The position numbers and the translations under genes were made by a program. Shown here in pieces: positions 32,074 to 40,554 of a stretch of 64,000 nucleotides of DNA. Within the stretch, counting starts at the first letter, position 1. Every line of letters starts with the position of its first letter. Below the pieces are notes generated by a model. That model did not search any database, was not told the DNA's origin, and was given only the letters and a program-made list of their open reading frames with translations. This DNA is from RBG-16-66-20 sp040752005 (GTDB lineage: Bacteria; Pseudomonadota; Gammaproteobacteria; Burkholderiales; SG8-39): the NCBI GenBank assembly GCA_040752005.1, contig JBFMFX010000018.1, positions 1 to 64,000 of the forward strand. Reading direction: 5' to 3'.

Positions 32074-33579
32074 ATGACCGGACTCGCTGCACTCGGGCTG
32101 GTGATGCTGATCGTGATGATCGGCGCGATCTTCATCGGCTTTCCGATCAGCTTCACGCTGCTCTTTCTCGCGCTCAGCTTCGGCTATTTCGGCCTGGGCG
32201 AGGTGGTGTTCAGCCTCGCCTACTTCCAGACCATCGGCATGATGAAGGAGGAGCTGCTCGCTGCGGTGCCGCTCTTCATCTTCATGGGCTTCGTCACCGA
32301 GCAGGCCGGGCTGATGGAGCGCCTGTTCAGCGCGCTGCGCCTGCTGCTCGCGCCGATCCGCGGCGCGCTGTTCGCGGTCGTGATCCTCACCGCGTCGATC
32401 TTCGCGATGGCGACCGGGATCGTCGGCGCGGCGGTCACGGTGCTCGGCATCATGGCCTCGCCGATCATGGTCAAGACCGGCTACGACGGCAAGCTCGCCG
32501 CCGGCGCGATCACTGCGGGCGGCACCCTCGGGATCCTGATTCCGCCCTCGGTGATGCTGATCGTCATGGGCCCGGTGATCGGGGTGTCGGTCGCCGACCT
32601 CTATGCGGCGGCGTTCGGCCCGGGCTTTCTGCTCGCCGGCCTGTACCTGGTGTATCTGCTCGGCCGCGCGTTCATCAACCCGAGCCTCGGCCCGCCGGTG
32701 CCGAAGGAGGACCGCATCCACAGCGCGCCGGTGATCGTGCGCGAAGTGCTGATCGGCGTGGTGCCGCTCGCGTGCCTGATCGCGGCGGCGCTCGGCTCGA
32801 TCCTCGCCGGGCTCGCCACGCCGACCGAGGCCTCCGGCATCGGCGCGCTCGGCGCGCTCATCCTCGCCGCCGCCTACCGCAAGCTCTCGTGGGCGAACCT
32901 GAAGCGCGCGGTGCTCTCGACCACCGCGACCTCCAGCATGGTGCTGTTTCTCGCGGTCACCTCCAACATCTTCGGCGCAGTGTTCGCGCGCATGGGCACG
33001 GCGAACTGGATCACCGAGAGCATGCTCGCGCTGCAGTTCCCGCCGGTGATCATGCTGGTGGTGGTGCTGCTGCTGATCTTCCTCCTCGGCTGGCCGTTCG
33101 AGTGGCCGGCGATCATCCTGGTGTTCCTGCCGATCTTCTACCCGGTGATGGACGCGCTCAAGGGCGACATCGGGGCCGCGCTCGGCATCCCGGTCGAGTG
33201 GGTGATGGTCTGGTTCGGGGCGCTGGTGGCGGTGACGCTGCAGACCGCGTTCCTGTCGCCGCCGGTGGCGATGAGCGCCTATTACCTCAAGCAGGTGGTG
33301 AAGGAGTGGTCGCTCGCGACGATCTACAAGGGCATGTTCGAGTTCATGGTCCTGCAGGTGATCGCGATCGCGCTGGTCGTCGCTTTCCCGGCGATCGCGA
33401 CCAAGCTGCCCGAGGAGCTGCAGGCGGTGGCGCGCGCGGTGAAGACCGAGGAAGTGGACGATTCGGCGAACCGCCTGGAGGAGGATCCGTTCAAGGGCGC
33501 GCAGGAAGAGGGGCAGGCGCAGGAGCCGGAGGCCGAGGGCGACGAGCTGGAAAAGGACGAGCTGAAGGCGACGAAGTAG
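32074..33579 (+). CDS. TRAP transporter large permease (DctM family)
   Basis: A 501-residue permease with about twelve membrane helices; recognisable elements are LLFLALSFGYFGLGEVVFS, PLFIFMGFVTEQAGLMERLF, ATGIVGAAVTVLGIMASPIM and GGTLGILIPPSVMLIVMG. It carries solute inward with sodium. An unusual charged C-terminal tail of about 45 residues (KTEEVDDSANRLEEDPFKGAQEEGQ, then alternating Glu/Lys) extends beyond the last helix into the cytoplasm. Confidence 0.93.
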   Translation: MTGLAALGLVMLIVMIGAIFIGFPISFTLLFLALSFGYFGLGEVVFSLAYFQTIGMMKEELLAAVPLFIFMGFVTEQAGLMERLFSALRLLLAPIRGALFAVVILTASIFAMATGIVGAAVTVLGIMASPIMVKTGYDGKLAAGAITAGGTLGILIPPSVMLIVMGPVIGVSVADLYAAAFGPGFLLAGLYLVYLLGRAFINPSLGPPVPKEDRIHSAPVIVREVLIGVVPLACLIAAALGSILAGLATPTEASGIGALGALILAAAYRKLSWANLKRAVLSTTATSSMVLFLAVTSNIFGAVFARMGTANWITESMLALQFPPVIMLVVVLLLIFLLGWPFEWPAIILVFLPIFYPVMDALKGDIGAALGIPVEWVMVWFGALVAVTLQTAFLSPPVAMSAYYLKQVVKEWSLATIYKGMFEFMVLQVIAIALVVAFPAIATKLPEELQAVARAVKTEEVDDSANRLEEDPFKGAQEEGQAQEPEAEGDELEKDELKATK

Positions 33580-33641
33580 CGCTGCGGCGGTTTCGCGCCG
33601 GGCGCGGCGCTCGGGCGGCCGCGATGTGCTACAAGGCGCCG

Positions 33642-34787
33642 ATGTCCTTCGATTTCGACACGCCCATCGAGCGGCGCGGTACCTGGAGCCTGCGCTGGGA
33701 CCGCTATCCCGGCGACATCCTGGCGCTGTGGGTCGCCGACACCGATTTTCGCGCGCCGCCCGCGGTGCTGGAGGCGCTGCGCGCGCGGCTGGATCACGGC
33801 GTGCTCGGCTACACCGTCGCGCCGCAGGAGCTGCGCGAGGCGATCTGCGAGCGCATGCGGCGCCTGTACGGCTGGTGCGTCGAGCCCGACTGGATCGTGT
33901 TTCTGCCGGGCGTGGTTTCCGGGCTTCATCTGGCGGCGCGGCACCTCGTCGCCCCGGCCGAGCACGCGCTCCTGCCGGTGCCGCTCTACCACCACTTTCG
34001 CCGCGCTCTGGAGCGCGCGCCGCGCGCCTTCACGGAGGTGCCGCTCGTGCTCTCGGCCGGGCGCTGGGTGTTCGACGAAGAGCGCCTTGCGCAGGCGCTC
34101 AGGCCGCAGACGCGGCTTCTGTTTCTGTGCAATCCGCAGAACCCGGGCGGCACGATCTTCACGCGCGCCGAACTCGCGCGGCTTGCCGATTTTGCGCTCG
34201 CGCACGACCTGGTCATCTGCTCCGACGAGATTCACTGCGACCTGCTGCTCGATCCGGGCAAGCCGCACGTGCCGATCGCGAGCCTCGCGCCCGAAGTGTC
34301 GCGCCGCACGGTCACGCTCGCCTCGCCCACCAAGGCGTTCAACTTCCCGGGCGTCGGCTGCGCCTGGGCGGTGATCGAGGACGCCGGGCTGCGGCGCGCG
34401 TTTTGCGCCGACGCGCACGCCACCGTTCCGGATCCTTCGCTCCTTGGCTATGTCGCCGCGCTCGCCGCGCTGCGCGATGGCGGCGAGTGGCTCGCGGCCG
34501 AGCTCGACTATCTGCGCGCCAATCGCGACCTGGTCGAGCGCGAGGTGGCGGCGATGCCGGGCCTTGCGATGGCGCACGTCGAGGCCACATTCCTTGCCTG
34601 GATTGACGCCTCGGGGCTGGGCGTCGCCGATCCGCAGGCGTACTTCCTTGCGCGCGGCGTCGCGCTCTCGCCGGGCGCGCAGTTCGGCGCGCCCCAATTC
34701 GTGCGCCTCAATTTCGGCACCCAGCGCGCCCGCCTCGCCGAAGCCCTCGCCCGCATGCGGGAAAATCGGGGTCGGAGCTGGGTCTGA
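33642..34787 (+). CDS. MalY/PatB-type PLP aminotransferase (cystathionine beta-lyase-like)
   Basis: A 381-residue fold-type I PLP enzyme starting MSFDFDTPIERRGTWSLRWDRYP, the MalY/PatB hallmark. ALWVADTDFRAPPAVLEAL, CNPQNPGGTIFTRAEL and SDEIHCDLLLDPGKPHVP follow, with the PLP lysine in ASPTKAFNFPGVGCAW. C-S lyase activity on cystathionine or cysteine conjugates is likely. ATG 33642 fits the family better than 33624. Its last codons (GRSWV) are within a diverged palindromic repeat. Confidence 0.88.
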   Translation: MSFDFDTPIERRGTWSLRWDRYPGDILALWVADTDFRAPPAVLEALRARLDHGVLGYTVAPQELREAICERMRRLYGWCVEPDWIVFLPGVVSGLHLAARHLVAPAEHALLPVPLYHHFRRALERAPRAFTEVPLVLSAGRWVFDEERLAQALRPQTRLLFLCNPQNPGGTIFTRAELARLADFALAHDLVICSDEIHCDLLLDPGKPHVPIASLAPEVSRRTVTLASPTKAFNFPGVGCAWAVIEDAGLRRAFCADAHATVPDPSLLGYVAALAALRDGGEWLAAELDYLRANRDLVEREVAAMPGLAMAHVEATFLAWIDASGLGVADPQAYFLARGVALSPGAQFGAPQFVRLNFGTQRARLAEALARMRENRGRSWV

Positions 34788-34799
34788 TCCGGTTTTTCA
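34761..34799. repeat. 36-bp palindrome family, copy 3 (diverged)
   Basis: GAAAATCGGGGTCGGAGCTG and GGTCTGATCCGGTTTTTCA. It retains the outer stem and the A/T-runs but has several mismatches against the other copies. It sits between the convergent MalY-type and VOC genes and includes both stop codons. Confidence 0.65.
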
Positions 34800-35642
34800 G
34801 GAGCGCATCCAGGCCGGGCCCCAGAGGTTGAGGGTGCGCTGCTCGTGCGGCCAGGTGCGAAACGCGGCCTCGCGCGTCATCACCTCGAGTTCCGCGGAGA
34901 ACTCCACCTTGTGGCCGTCGGGGTCCTCGATCATGAAGAACAGGTTGTTGCCCGGCCCGTGCCGTCCGGGGCCCCACCAGAGCGGGATGCGCAGCGCCGC
35001 CATGCGGTCGGCCCAGTCGCGGATGTCGTTCCAGCCGCGCGTCTCGTAGCAGTGGTGGTCGGCGCGCGCCTCGGGCGCGCGGAACGCGGCGAAGCTGTGG
35101 TGCTCGGGATCGGAGCGCAGAAAGACGGCGGCGAGCGCCCCGCCGTCGAGCACGCGATCGGACTCGAGCATGCCGAGTCGGTCGCGGTAGAACTCGAGCA
35201 TCGCCTGCGGCTGCGCCGTCGCGCAGACGAAGTGCTGCAGGCGCGCCTGCGGTCCCGAAAGCGGCGCCACCGCTGGCTCGGGCGCCGGCGCGAGCCCGAA
35301 CACCACGCGCCGCCCGTCGGGATCGGTGACGGCAAACGCTGGCTCGCCGAAAAGGGGCGAAGGCGAGGGCTCGCAGGCAAGCCCGGCCGATTCGAGCGCG
35401 CTTCGCAGCGCGCGAAGCTGTCGCGCCTCCTGCAAGGCGAGCGCGAACCAGGGCACCGTGCCCTTGGCGCCGCGGCCGACGACGAGCTTGCGGCCGCGGC
35501 CGGCGACGAGCCATTCGCCGTCGGCAAGGCGCTCGATCCGGTCGCCGAGAAGCCGCGCGTAGAACTCCGCCAGCGCCTGCGGCTCGGGGGAGTCGCGGCG
35601 CAAGTGATCCAGCCGCGCGGGCCAGAGCGGCGCTGCGTTCAT
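34797..35642 (-). CDS. two-domain VOC (glyoxalase/dioxygenase-like) protein
   Basis: 281 residues with two vicinal-oxygen-chelate modules. The first (LDHLRRDSPEPQALAEFYARLLGD...FAVTDPDGRRVVFG) lacks clear metal ligands. The second (LQHFVCATAQPQAMLEFYRDRLGM, DHHCYETRGWNDIRDWADRM, FMIEDPDGHKVEFSAELE) carries the His and Glu typical of extradiol dioxygenase-like ligands. Substrate unknown. ATG overlaps the ChaC-type gene's stop by four bases, so the two are coupled. Confidence 0.85.
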   Translation of the reverse strand: MNAAPLWPARLDHLRRDSPEPQALAEFYARLLGDRIERLADGEWLVAGRGRKLVVGRGAKGTVPWFALALQEARQLRALRSALESAGLACEPSPSPLFGEPAFAVTDPDGRRVVFGLAPAPEPAVAPLSGPQARLQHFVCATAQPQAMLEFYRDRLGMLESDRVLDGGALAAVFLRSDPEHHSFAAFRAPEARADHHCYETRGWNDIRDWADRMAALRIPLWWGPGRHGPGNNLFFMIEDPDGHKVEFSAELEVMTREAAFRTWPHEQRTLNLWGPAWMRS

Positions 35643-36223
35643 GCGGCTTGCCGTTCGTGCAGGGATTCCATCGCGAGCGCGCTCGCCGCCGAAAGCACGC
35701 GCTCCAGGTGCGGATCGCGCACGCCGAGCGCCGCCATGTGTTCCAGCGTCCTGCGCACGTAGTCGAGGCAGCGGCCGCGCTGGCCGACGCCCTGCGCCAC
35801 CAGCCGCGCGCGCCCGTGCAGGTCCAGCTCGCCCGCGTATTGCCGGTGCGTGGGGTCGGCGACGAACGCGAGCGCGCGCAGCCGCCGCCTGCCGATGCGT
35901 ACCGCGATCATGCGCGGAATGTACACCCGGTTCGCCATTTCGCGCCGCCACAGAGCGCGCAGCACGCGCCGCACGCCCGCCGCAGGCACCCGATAGGCCA
36001 TGCCGTAGCACGAGCCGCCGCGGCACAGGCCGACCACCAGCCCAGGGCGCTCGGGCGTGCCGCGGTAGCGGTTCGAGAGGATGCACAGCGCGCGATGAAA
36101 GCCGAAGGCCCGCGCCACGCGCCGCTCGGCGTAGCGAAACCCCGGCGCCCACATGAGCGAACCGTAGCCGAATATCCAGAGGTCGCCACGCGGCAGCCGG
36201 CGGCGGAACTCCTCCAGCTCCAT
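35639..36223 (-). CDS. ChaC-type gamma-glutamylcyclotransferase
   Basis: A 194-residue enzyme with the substrate loop LWIFGYGSLMWAPGF near the N-terminus, FHRALCILSNRYRGTPERPGLVVGL, CYGMAYRVP and ALAFVADPTHRQYAGEL. These fit the ChaC group, which releases 5-oxoproline from gamma-glutamyl compounds, often glutathione. It lies in a minus-strand operon: the BKACE remnant stops at its ATG (TGATG) and the VOC gene follows. Glutathione turnover would fit the sulfur-related neighbours. Confidence 0.87.
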   Translation of the reverse strand: MELEEFRRRLPRGDLWIFGYGSLMWAPGFRYAERRVARAFGFHRALCILSNRYRGTPERPGLVVGLCRGGSCYGMAYRVPAAGVRRVLRALWRREMANRVYIPRMIAVRIGRRRLRALAFVADPTHRQYAGELDLHGRARLVAQGVGQRGRCLDYVRRTLEHMAALGVRDPHLERVLSAASALAMESLHERQAA

Positions 36224-36498
36224 CAGTTCGCTGCGAGCACGCGCCGCACGTCCGCGGCGGACGCAAGCCGCCCGCCCGAGCGCTCGATCGCCGCGCGCGC
36301 GGCGCGCACCCACTCCAGGTTCGAGCGCGGCGTGCCGAGCGCTTCATCGTAGGCGTGCACGTGCACGATCGCGGCGCCTTCCTCGGCGCAGGCGACGCCC
36401 TCGGCGACGATGTCCGCCACGCGGACCGGTATGCCGGGCTGTCGCGACCGGCCCCACGGGCCGTTCAGAGCGACTTCGAGCCAGGTGCCGTTTCGCAT
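36223..36498 (-). pseudogene. 3-keto-5-aminohexanoate cleavage (BKACE) protein, internally deleted
   Basis: The 91 codons begin MRNGTWLEVALNGPWGR, continue AEGVACAEEGAAIVHVHAYDEA, and then jump to RSNLEWVRAARAAIERSGGRLASAADVRRVL. The first half is the N-terminus of BKACE proteins (DUF849, beta-keto acid cleavage). The second is their C-terminal helix. The roughly 200 residues that hold the barrel and most zinc and acceptor residues are missing, yet the frame is kept. It cannot form the enzyme. Confidence 0.72.
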
Positions 36499-36545
36499 GG
36501 GGCTTTCGCGGCGCATTATAGAATCGCCGCAAAAGGAGGCTTCGC

Positions 36546-37619
36546 TTGTCGGCAGGCACGCGCCGCGCGCCGATCGTCGGCCGCTACACCGCGCAGGAAC
36601 TCGCGCTCGCGGCGCGCAATCACGCGATGCCGCTGGAGGCGCTCGCCTATGACGTGACGCCGGCGGGACTTCACTACACGCTGATTCATTTCGACATCCC
36701 GCTTGCCGATGCGCAGGCCTGGCGGCTCGAAGTCTGCGGGCGGGTCGAGCGGCCGCTCGCGCTTTCGCTCGCGGAGCTTCAGCGCCTGCCGCGCAAGACG
36801 GTGCGCGCCACGATGGAATGCGCCGGCAACGGCCGCGGTCAGATGGCACCGCGCTATCCCTCGATGCCGTGGCTGGAAGAAGGCGTCTCCACCGCCGAGT
36901 GGACCGGCGCGCCGCTCGCGCGGCTCCTCGAGCGCGCCGGACTGCGCCCTTCGGCGACCGAGCTGGTGTTTTACGGCACCGACCGCGGCATGGACCGCGG
37001 CGTCGAGCATGCGTTCGCCCGGAGCCTTTCGCGCGCCGAGGCCGTGCGCGAGGACGTGATCGTCGCATGGAGCATGAACGGCGTGGCGCTGCCGCCGCAG
37101 CACGGCGCGCCGTTGCGGCTCGTGGTGCCGGGCTGGTACGGAATGGCGAGCGTGAAGTGGCTCGAACGGATCGAGGCGACGGACCGGCCCTTCGACGGCG
37201 TGCAGCAGGCGCACTCCTACCACTTCCGCCAGCGCGCGGACGAAAAAGGCGTGCCATGCATGACGATGCGCGTCAATTCGCTGATGATTCCGCCCGGTCT
37301 CCCGGACTTCTATACGCGCCGCAGGCTCGTCGCGGCGGGCCGCGTCGAGGTCTTCGGCCGCGCATGGTCGGGCGAGGCGCCGGTGCGACGGGTCGAGTTC
37401 GGCGTGGATGGCGCGTGGTCCGAAGCGCTGCTGGAGCCCGCGCAGGGCGAATACGCGTGGCGCGGCTGGCGGGCGATTTGGCAGGCTGTGCCCGGCGAGC
37501 ATGAACTTGCCTGCCGGGCGACCGACGCCGCCGGCGCGACGCAGCCGCTCGAACCCGTGCAGGACGAGGGCGGCTTCGGCAACAACGCCGTGCAACGCGT
37601 TGCGGTGAGCGTGCGATGA
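36546..37619 (+). CDS. sulfite oxidase-like molybdopterin enzyme
   Basis: A 357-residue protein of the sulfite oxidase/SorT-like group. The Moco domain has the molybdenum-ligand Cys in RATMECAGNGRGQMAPRYP and further pterin contacts (GVEHAFARSLSRAEA, VPGWYGMASVKWLERIEA, VNSLMIPPG). A C-terminal dimerisation domain follows (GRVEVFGRAWSGEAPVRRVEFGVDGAW, WQAVPGEHELACRATDAAG). No Tat signal, so it is probably cytoplasmic. TTG start with AGGAGG seven bases upstream. It overlaps the next gene (ATGA) and so is in an operon with the TPP decarboxylase subunits. Confidence 0.88.
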   Translation: MSAGTRRAPIVGRYTAQELALAARNHAMPLEALAYDVTPAGLHYTLIHFDIPLADAQAWRLEVCGRVERPLALSLAELQRLPRKTVRATMECAGNGRGQMAPRYPSMPWLEEGVSTAEWTGAPLARLLERAGLRPSATELVFYGTDRGMDRGVEHAFARSLSRAEAVREDVIVAWSMNGVALPPQHGAPLRLVVPGWYGMASVKWLERIEATDRPFDGVQQAHSYHFRQRADEKGVPCMTMRVNSLMIPPGLPDFYTRRRLVAAGRVEVFGRAWSGEAPVRRVEFGVDGAWSEALLEPAQGEYAWRGWRAIWQAVPGEHELACRATDAAGATQPLEPVQDEGGFGNNAVQRVAVSVR

Positions 37620-38164
37620 GTGGGAACGCCGGGATGGCCGTGCGCGACTGGCCGGCGGAGCTGTTCGCCGTGCTCAAGGGCGCCGGCGTGCGCGTGGTCG
37701 GCTATGTGCCGGATGCCGGCCACAAGCGGCTGATCGAGCTTTGCCGCGCCGATGACGCGATGCGCGCGGTGGCCCTCACCACTGAAGAAGAAGGCATCGG
37801 TCTTGCCGCGGGCGCGTGGCTCGGCGGCGCCCGAGCAGTGCTGCTCATGCAATCGAGCGGCGTCGGCAACTGCATCAACGCGCTCGGCATGGTGCGCGAG
37901 TGCCGCTTCCCGCTGCTTGCGCTCGTCACCATGCGCGGCGAGTACGGCGAATTCAATCCGTGGCAGGTGCCGATGGGGCAGGCGACGCGCCCGGTGCTGG
38001 AGGCGATGGGTGTCGTCGTGCAGCGCGTCGCAGCCGCGGAGGACGTGGCGCAGGCGGCGGAGGCGGCGGCGCGCCTGGCGTGGGGAAGCTACGCGGCGGT
38101 CGCGCTGCTGATCTCGCAGCGCGTGATCGGGATCAAGAGCTTTCAGGAGCAGTCGGCACAATGA
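37616..38164 (+). CDS. sulfopyruvate/phosphonopyruvate decarboxylase, alpha (PP-domain) subunit
   Basis: A 182-residue stand-alone TPP-enzyme N-domain. VVGYVPDAGHKRLIELC and VALTTEEEGIGLAAGAWLGG carry the cofactor-activating Glu; QSSGVGNCINALGM and TMRGEYGEFNPWQVPMGQATRPVLEAMG are characteristic of ComD and the N-half of phosphonopyruvate decarboxylase. Overlaps both neighbours by four bases. Working with the beta subunit it should decarboxylate a C3 sulfonated or phosphonated 2-oxo acid to the aldehyde. Confidence 0.85.
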   Translation: MSGNAGMAVRDWPAELFAVLKGAGVRVVGYVPDAGHKRLIELCRADDAMRAVALTTEEEGIGLAAGAWLGGARAVLLMQSSGVGNCINALGMVRECRFPLLALVTMRGEYGEFNPWQVPMGQATRPVLEAMGVVVQRVAAAEDVAQAAEAAARLAWGSYAAVALLISQRVIGIKSFQEQSAQ

Positions 38165-38751
38165 CGGCGGTGCTTCGCCGCCGCGAAGTGGTGCGCGCGC
38201 TGCTTGCCGATCGCGGCGGCCTGCTCGTGGTCGCGGGCCTGGGTTCGACCGCGTGGGACTGCGCCGCGGCCGGGGACGCGCCCCTCACGTTCCCGATGTG
38301 GGGCGCGATGGGCACGGCGGCGATGACGGGGCTGGGACTGGCGCTTGCGCAGCCCGCGCGCAGGGTGCTGGTCGTCACCGGCGACGGCGAGATGCTGATG
38401 GGGCTGGGCTCGCTCGCCACCATCGGCGTCGAGCGGCCGCGCAACCTGGCGATCGCGGTGATTGACAACGAGCGCTATGGCGAGACCGGCATGCAGCCGA
38501 CCCACACCGCGGCCGGCGTGGACTTCGCCGCCATCGCGCGGGCATGCGGTTTTGCGCGTGCGATGCTCGTTCGCGACGGGGCCGAATTCGAGGCCGCACG
38601 CCGGTCGCTCCTTGGCGAGGAGGGTCCGGTCCTTGCCCAGATCAAGGTCGCCGCGGAAAAGCTGCCGCTCGTGTTGCCGCCGCGCGACGGCAGCCTGCTG
38701 CGGGCGCGCTTTCGCCGGGCGCTGCTCGGCGAGGCCGCCGATTCGGAGTAG
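38161..38751 (+). CDS. sulfopyruvate/phosphonopyruvate decarboxylase, beta (TPP-binding) subunit
   Basis: A 196-residue C-domain partner of the preceding gene. It has the TPP/Mg motif VVTGDGEMLMGLGSLATIG...NLAIAVIDNERYGETGMQPTHT (GDG...N). It begins MTAVLRRREVVRALLADRGG inside the alpha gene's stop. The sulfite oxidase upstream suggests sulfonate breakdown in which released sulfite is oxidised; a phosphonate role is the alternative. Confidence 0.86.
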   Translation: MTAVLRRREVVRALLADRGGLLVVAGLGSTAWDCAAAGDAPLTFPMWGAMGTAAMTGLGLALAQPARRVLVVTGDGEMLMGLGSLATIGVERPRNLAIAVIDNERYGETGMQPTHTAAGVDFAAIARACGFARAMLVRDGAEFEAARRSLLGEEGPVLAQIKVAAEKLPLVLPPRDGSLLRARFRRALLGEAADSE

Positions 38752-38827
38752 GGGTCGGTCAACCGCCGCGCGGCAAGCGCGTTGATGGGGCTGGTTCCCC
38801 TTAGAACCCATCCAAGGAGACAGTGAA

Positions 38828-39118
38828 ATGCTTCGAAAACTGCTGGTAACCCTCGCGGCGTGCACGTTTGCAGCCGCGGCCTACGCCCAGGCGCCTGCCA
38901 AGGGCGAGCCGACCAAGGCCACCCCGGCGACGCCGGCCACGCCGGCGACACCGGCCAAAGGAGAGCCGGCCAAGGCGACTCCGGCCACCCCGGCGACACC
39001 CGNNNNNNNNNNCGAGCCAACGAAGGAAGCGGCTCCGGCCGAAATGGGCAAGGCGAAAGGCAAGGGCAAGCCCAAGAAGGCGAAGAAGCCGAAAAAGGAG
39101 AAAAAGGCGGAAAAGTAG
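38828..39118 (+). CDS. exported Ala/Pro/Thr-Lys low-complexity protein, contains gap
   Basis: Signal peptide MLRKLLVTLAACTFAAAAYAQ is followed by imperfect repeats of KGEPTKATPATPATP, then a Lys/Gly-rich tail (GKAKGKGKPKKAKKPKKEKK). The ten N at 39003-39012 fall inside the repeats, so the true repeat number and even the frame are uncertain; if the gap is exact the frame stays open. AAGGAGACAGTGAA precedes the ATG. Such basic exported proteins may bind nucleic acid or wall polymers; function unknown. Confidence 0.6.
   Translation: MLRKLLVTLAACTFAAAAYAQAPAKGEPTKATPATPATPATPAKGEPAKATPATPATPXXXXEPTKEAAPAEMGKAKGKGKPKKAKKPKKEKKAEK
39003..39012. other. assembly gap (10 N)
   Basis: Ten consecutive N inside the repetitive part of the low-complexity gene; the length is probably a placeholder. 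Confidence 0.95.
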
Positions 39119-39140
39119 CCGGCCCGCGGGCCAAACAGAG

Positions 39141-39167
39141 AACCCGGCTTCGGCCGGGTTTTTTGTT
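39141..39167 (+). terminator. Rho-independent terminator after the low-complexity gene
   Basis: AACCCGGC, loop TTCG, GCCGGGTT, then TTTTGTTTT. From here to 39463 no gene was recognised. Confidence 0.92.
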
Positions 39168-39463
39168 TTCGCCGACAGTTGTTCGCGGGGCGGCGCTGGA
39201 GTAGATTGAGGCTCGTTTCATGTTCCTTCTCACCCGGCTGACTTCGCACAGCTCGCGCTCGATCGCGGTGACGATCGCCTTCGCGCGCGACGCCTGCGGC
39301 GGCCGCGGCGGGCGCATGGGTGCTCCGGATAAAGAGCAAAGCGCGCTCCACCCCGCCTTCGCCCCGTCGTTTTCTTCCGGAAATCCCGCACTTCGCAACA
39401 CACCGCCGATCCCGCGGCCGAGCGTCGCGGAGAGCCCCCTTTGTTCGCAAGGAAGAAGCCACG

Positions 39464-40549
39464 ATGAAACGACGCGATTTCCTGAGGACATCGGCCGTTG
39501 CCGCGGCCGCTGCCGCGCTGCCCTGGCGCGATGCGCTTGCCTCTGGCCAATGGCGAGCCTACGAGATCACCACGCGGGTCACCATCCTGGCGCCCAGGGG
39601 CGCGATGCGGGCGTGGGTGCCGCTGCCGATGGCCGAGGACACCGACTGGCAGCGCTCGCTCGGCAATCGCTGGACGGGAAACTTCACCTCGGCGCGCGTG
39701 GTGAGCGACGGAAAGTACGGCGCGACGATGCTGCTTGCCGAGTGGGATGCGAGCGAGCGCGCGCCGCTGCTCGAGGTGAGCAGCCGCTTCGAGACGCGCG
39801 ACCGGGCGGTGGATCTGACGAACGCCGGTGCGAGCGCCCCGCGTCTGCCGGCGGCGGAGCTCGCTTTCTACACCGCCGCGACAGAACTCATTCCGACCGA
39901 CGGCATCGTGCGCGAGACCGCGCTCGACATCGTCAAGGGTGCGCGTAGCGATGTCGAGAAGGCGCGCGCGATTTACGACTGGGTGGTCGAGAACACCTTC
40001 CGCGATCCCAAGACCCGGGGCTGCGGCTGGGGCGATGTCAAGACGATGCTGGAGAGCGGCAACCTGGGCGGCAAGTGCGCCGACCTGAACGCGCTCTTCG
40101 TCGGTCTGTGCCGCGCGGCCGGAGTGCCGGCGCGCGACGTCTACGGGATTCGCGTCGCGCCGTCGCGCCACGGCTACCGCAGCCTCGGCGTCGGCTCGGC
40201 GCAAGTGACGAAGGCGCAGCATTGCCGCGCGGAGTTCTTCGCGCAAGGAATCGGCTGGGTACCGGTGGATCCGGCCGATGTGCGCAAGGTGGTGCTGGAG
40301 GAGTCGCCGGGGAGCTTGCGGCTGGACGATCCGAAGGTGAGCGCCGCAAGACAGCGTCTGTTCGGCAACTGGGAGATGAACTGGCTCGCCTACAACATGG
40401 CGCACGACGTGCGCCTGCCCGGTTCTGTCACCGGCGCGAAGATTCCGTACCTCATGTACGTCAATGGCGAGAACGGGCGCGAGTTGCTCGATCCGCTCGA
40501 TCCCGACGGCTTCCGATACGAGATCCGCGCCAGCGGGGTAAGAACCTGA
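39464..40549 (+). CDS. Tat-exported transglutaminase-like cysteine protease family protein
   Basis: 361 residues. The N-terminus MKRRDFLRTSAVAAAAAALPW is a Tat signal. An N-terminal beta domain (YEITTRVTILAPRGAMRAWVPLPM) precedes the transglutaminase-core domain with catalytic Cys in LGGKCADLNALFVGLCRAAGVPAR, His in TKAQHCRAEFFAQGIGW and Asp in VPVDPADVRKV. Members act as periplasmic peptidases or cross-linking enzymes; substrate unknown. GGAAGAAG precedes the ATG. It heads an operon with a TlpA-type thioredoxin and an exported methyltransferase. Confidence 0.86.
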   Translation: MKRRDFLRTSAVAAAAAALPWRDALASGQWRAYEITTRVTILAPRGAMRAWVPLPMAEDTDWQRSLGNRWTGNFTSARVVSDGKYGATMLLAEWDASERAPLLEVSSRFETRDRAVDLTNAGASAPRLPAAELAFYTAATELIPTDGIVRETALDIVKGARSDVEKARAIYDWVVENTFRDPKTRGCGWGDVKTMLESGNLGGKCADLNALFVGLCRAAGVPARDVYGIRVAPSRHGYRSLGVGSAQVTKAQHCRAEFFAQGIGWVPVDPADVRKVVLEESPGSLRLDDPKVSAARQRLFGNWEMNWLAYNMAHDVRLPGSVTGAKIPYLMYVNGENGRELLDPLDPDGFRYEIRASGVRT

Positions 40550-40554
40550 GAGCG

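Noticed and set aside
31599..34787. A 1062-residue frame spanning dctQ, dctM and the MalY-type gene
   Set aside because: Only its 3' part is real (the MalY-type gene in that frame); the rest is a shifted read over two membrane-protein genes.
39230..40405. Minus-strand frame covering the transglutaminase gene
   Set aside because: Opposite a Tat-signal gene with catalytic motifs; composition typical of an antisense shadow.
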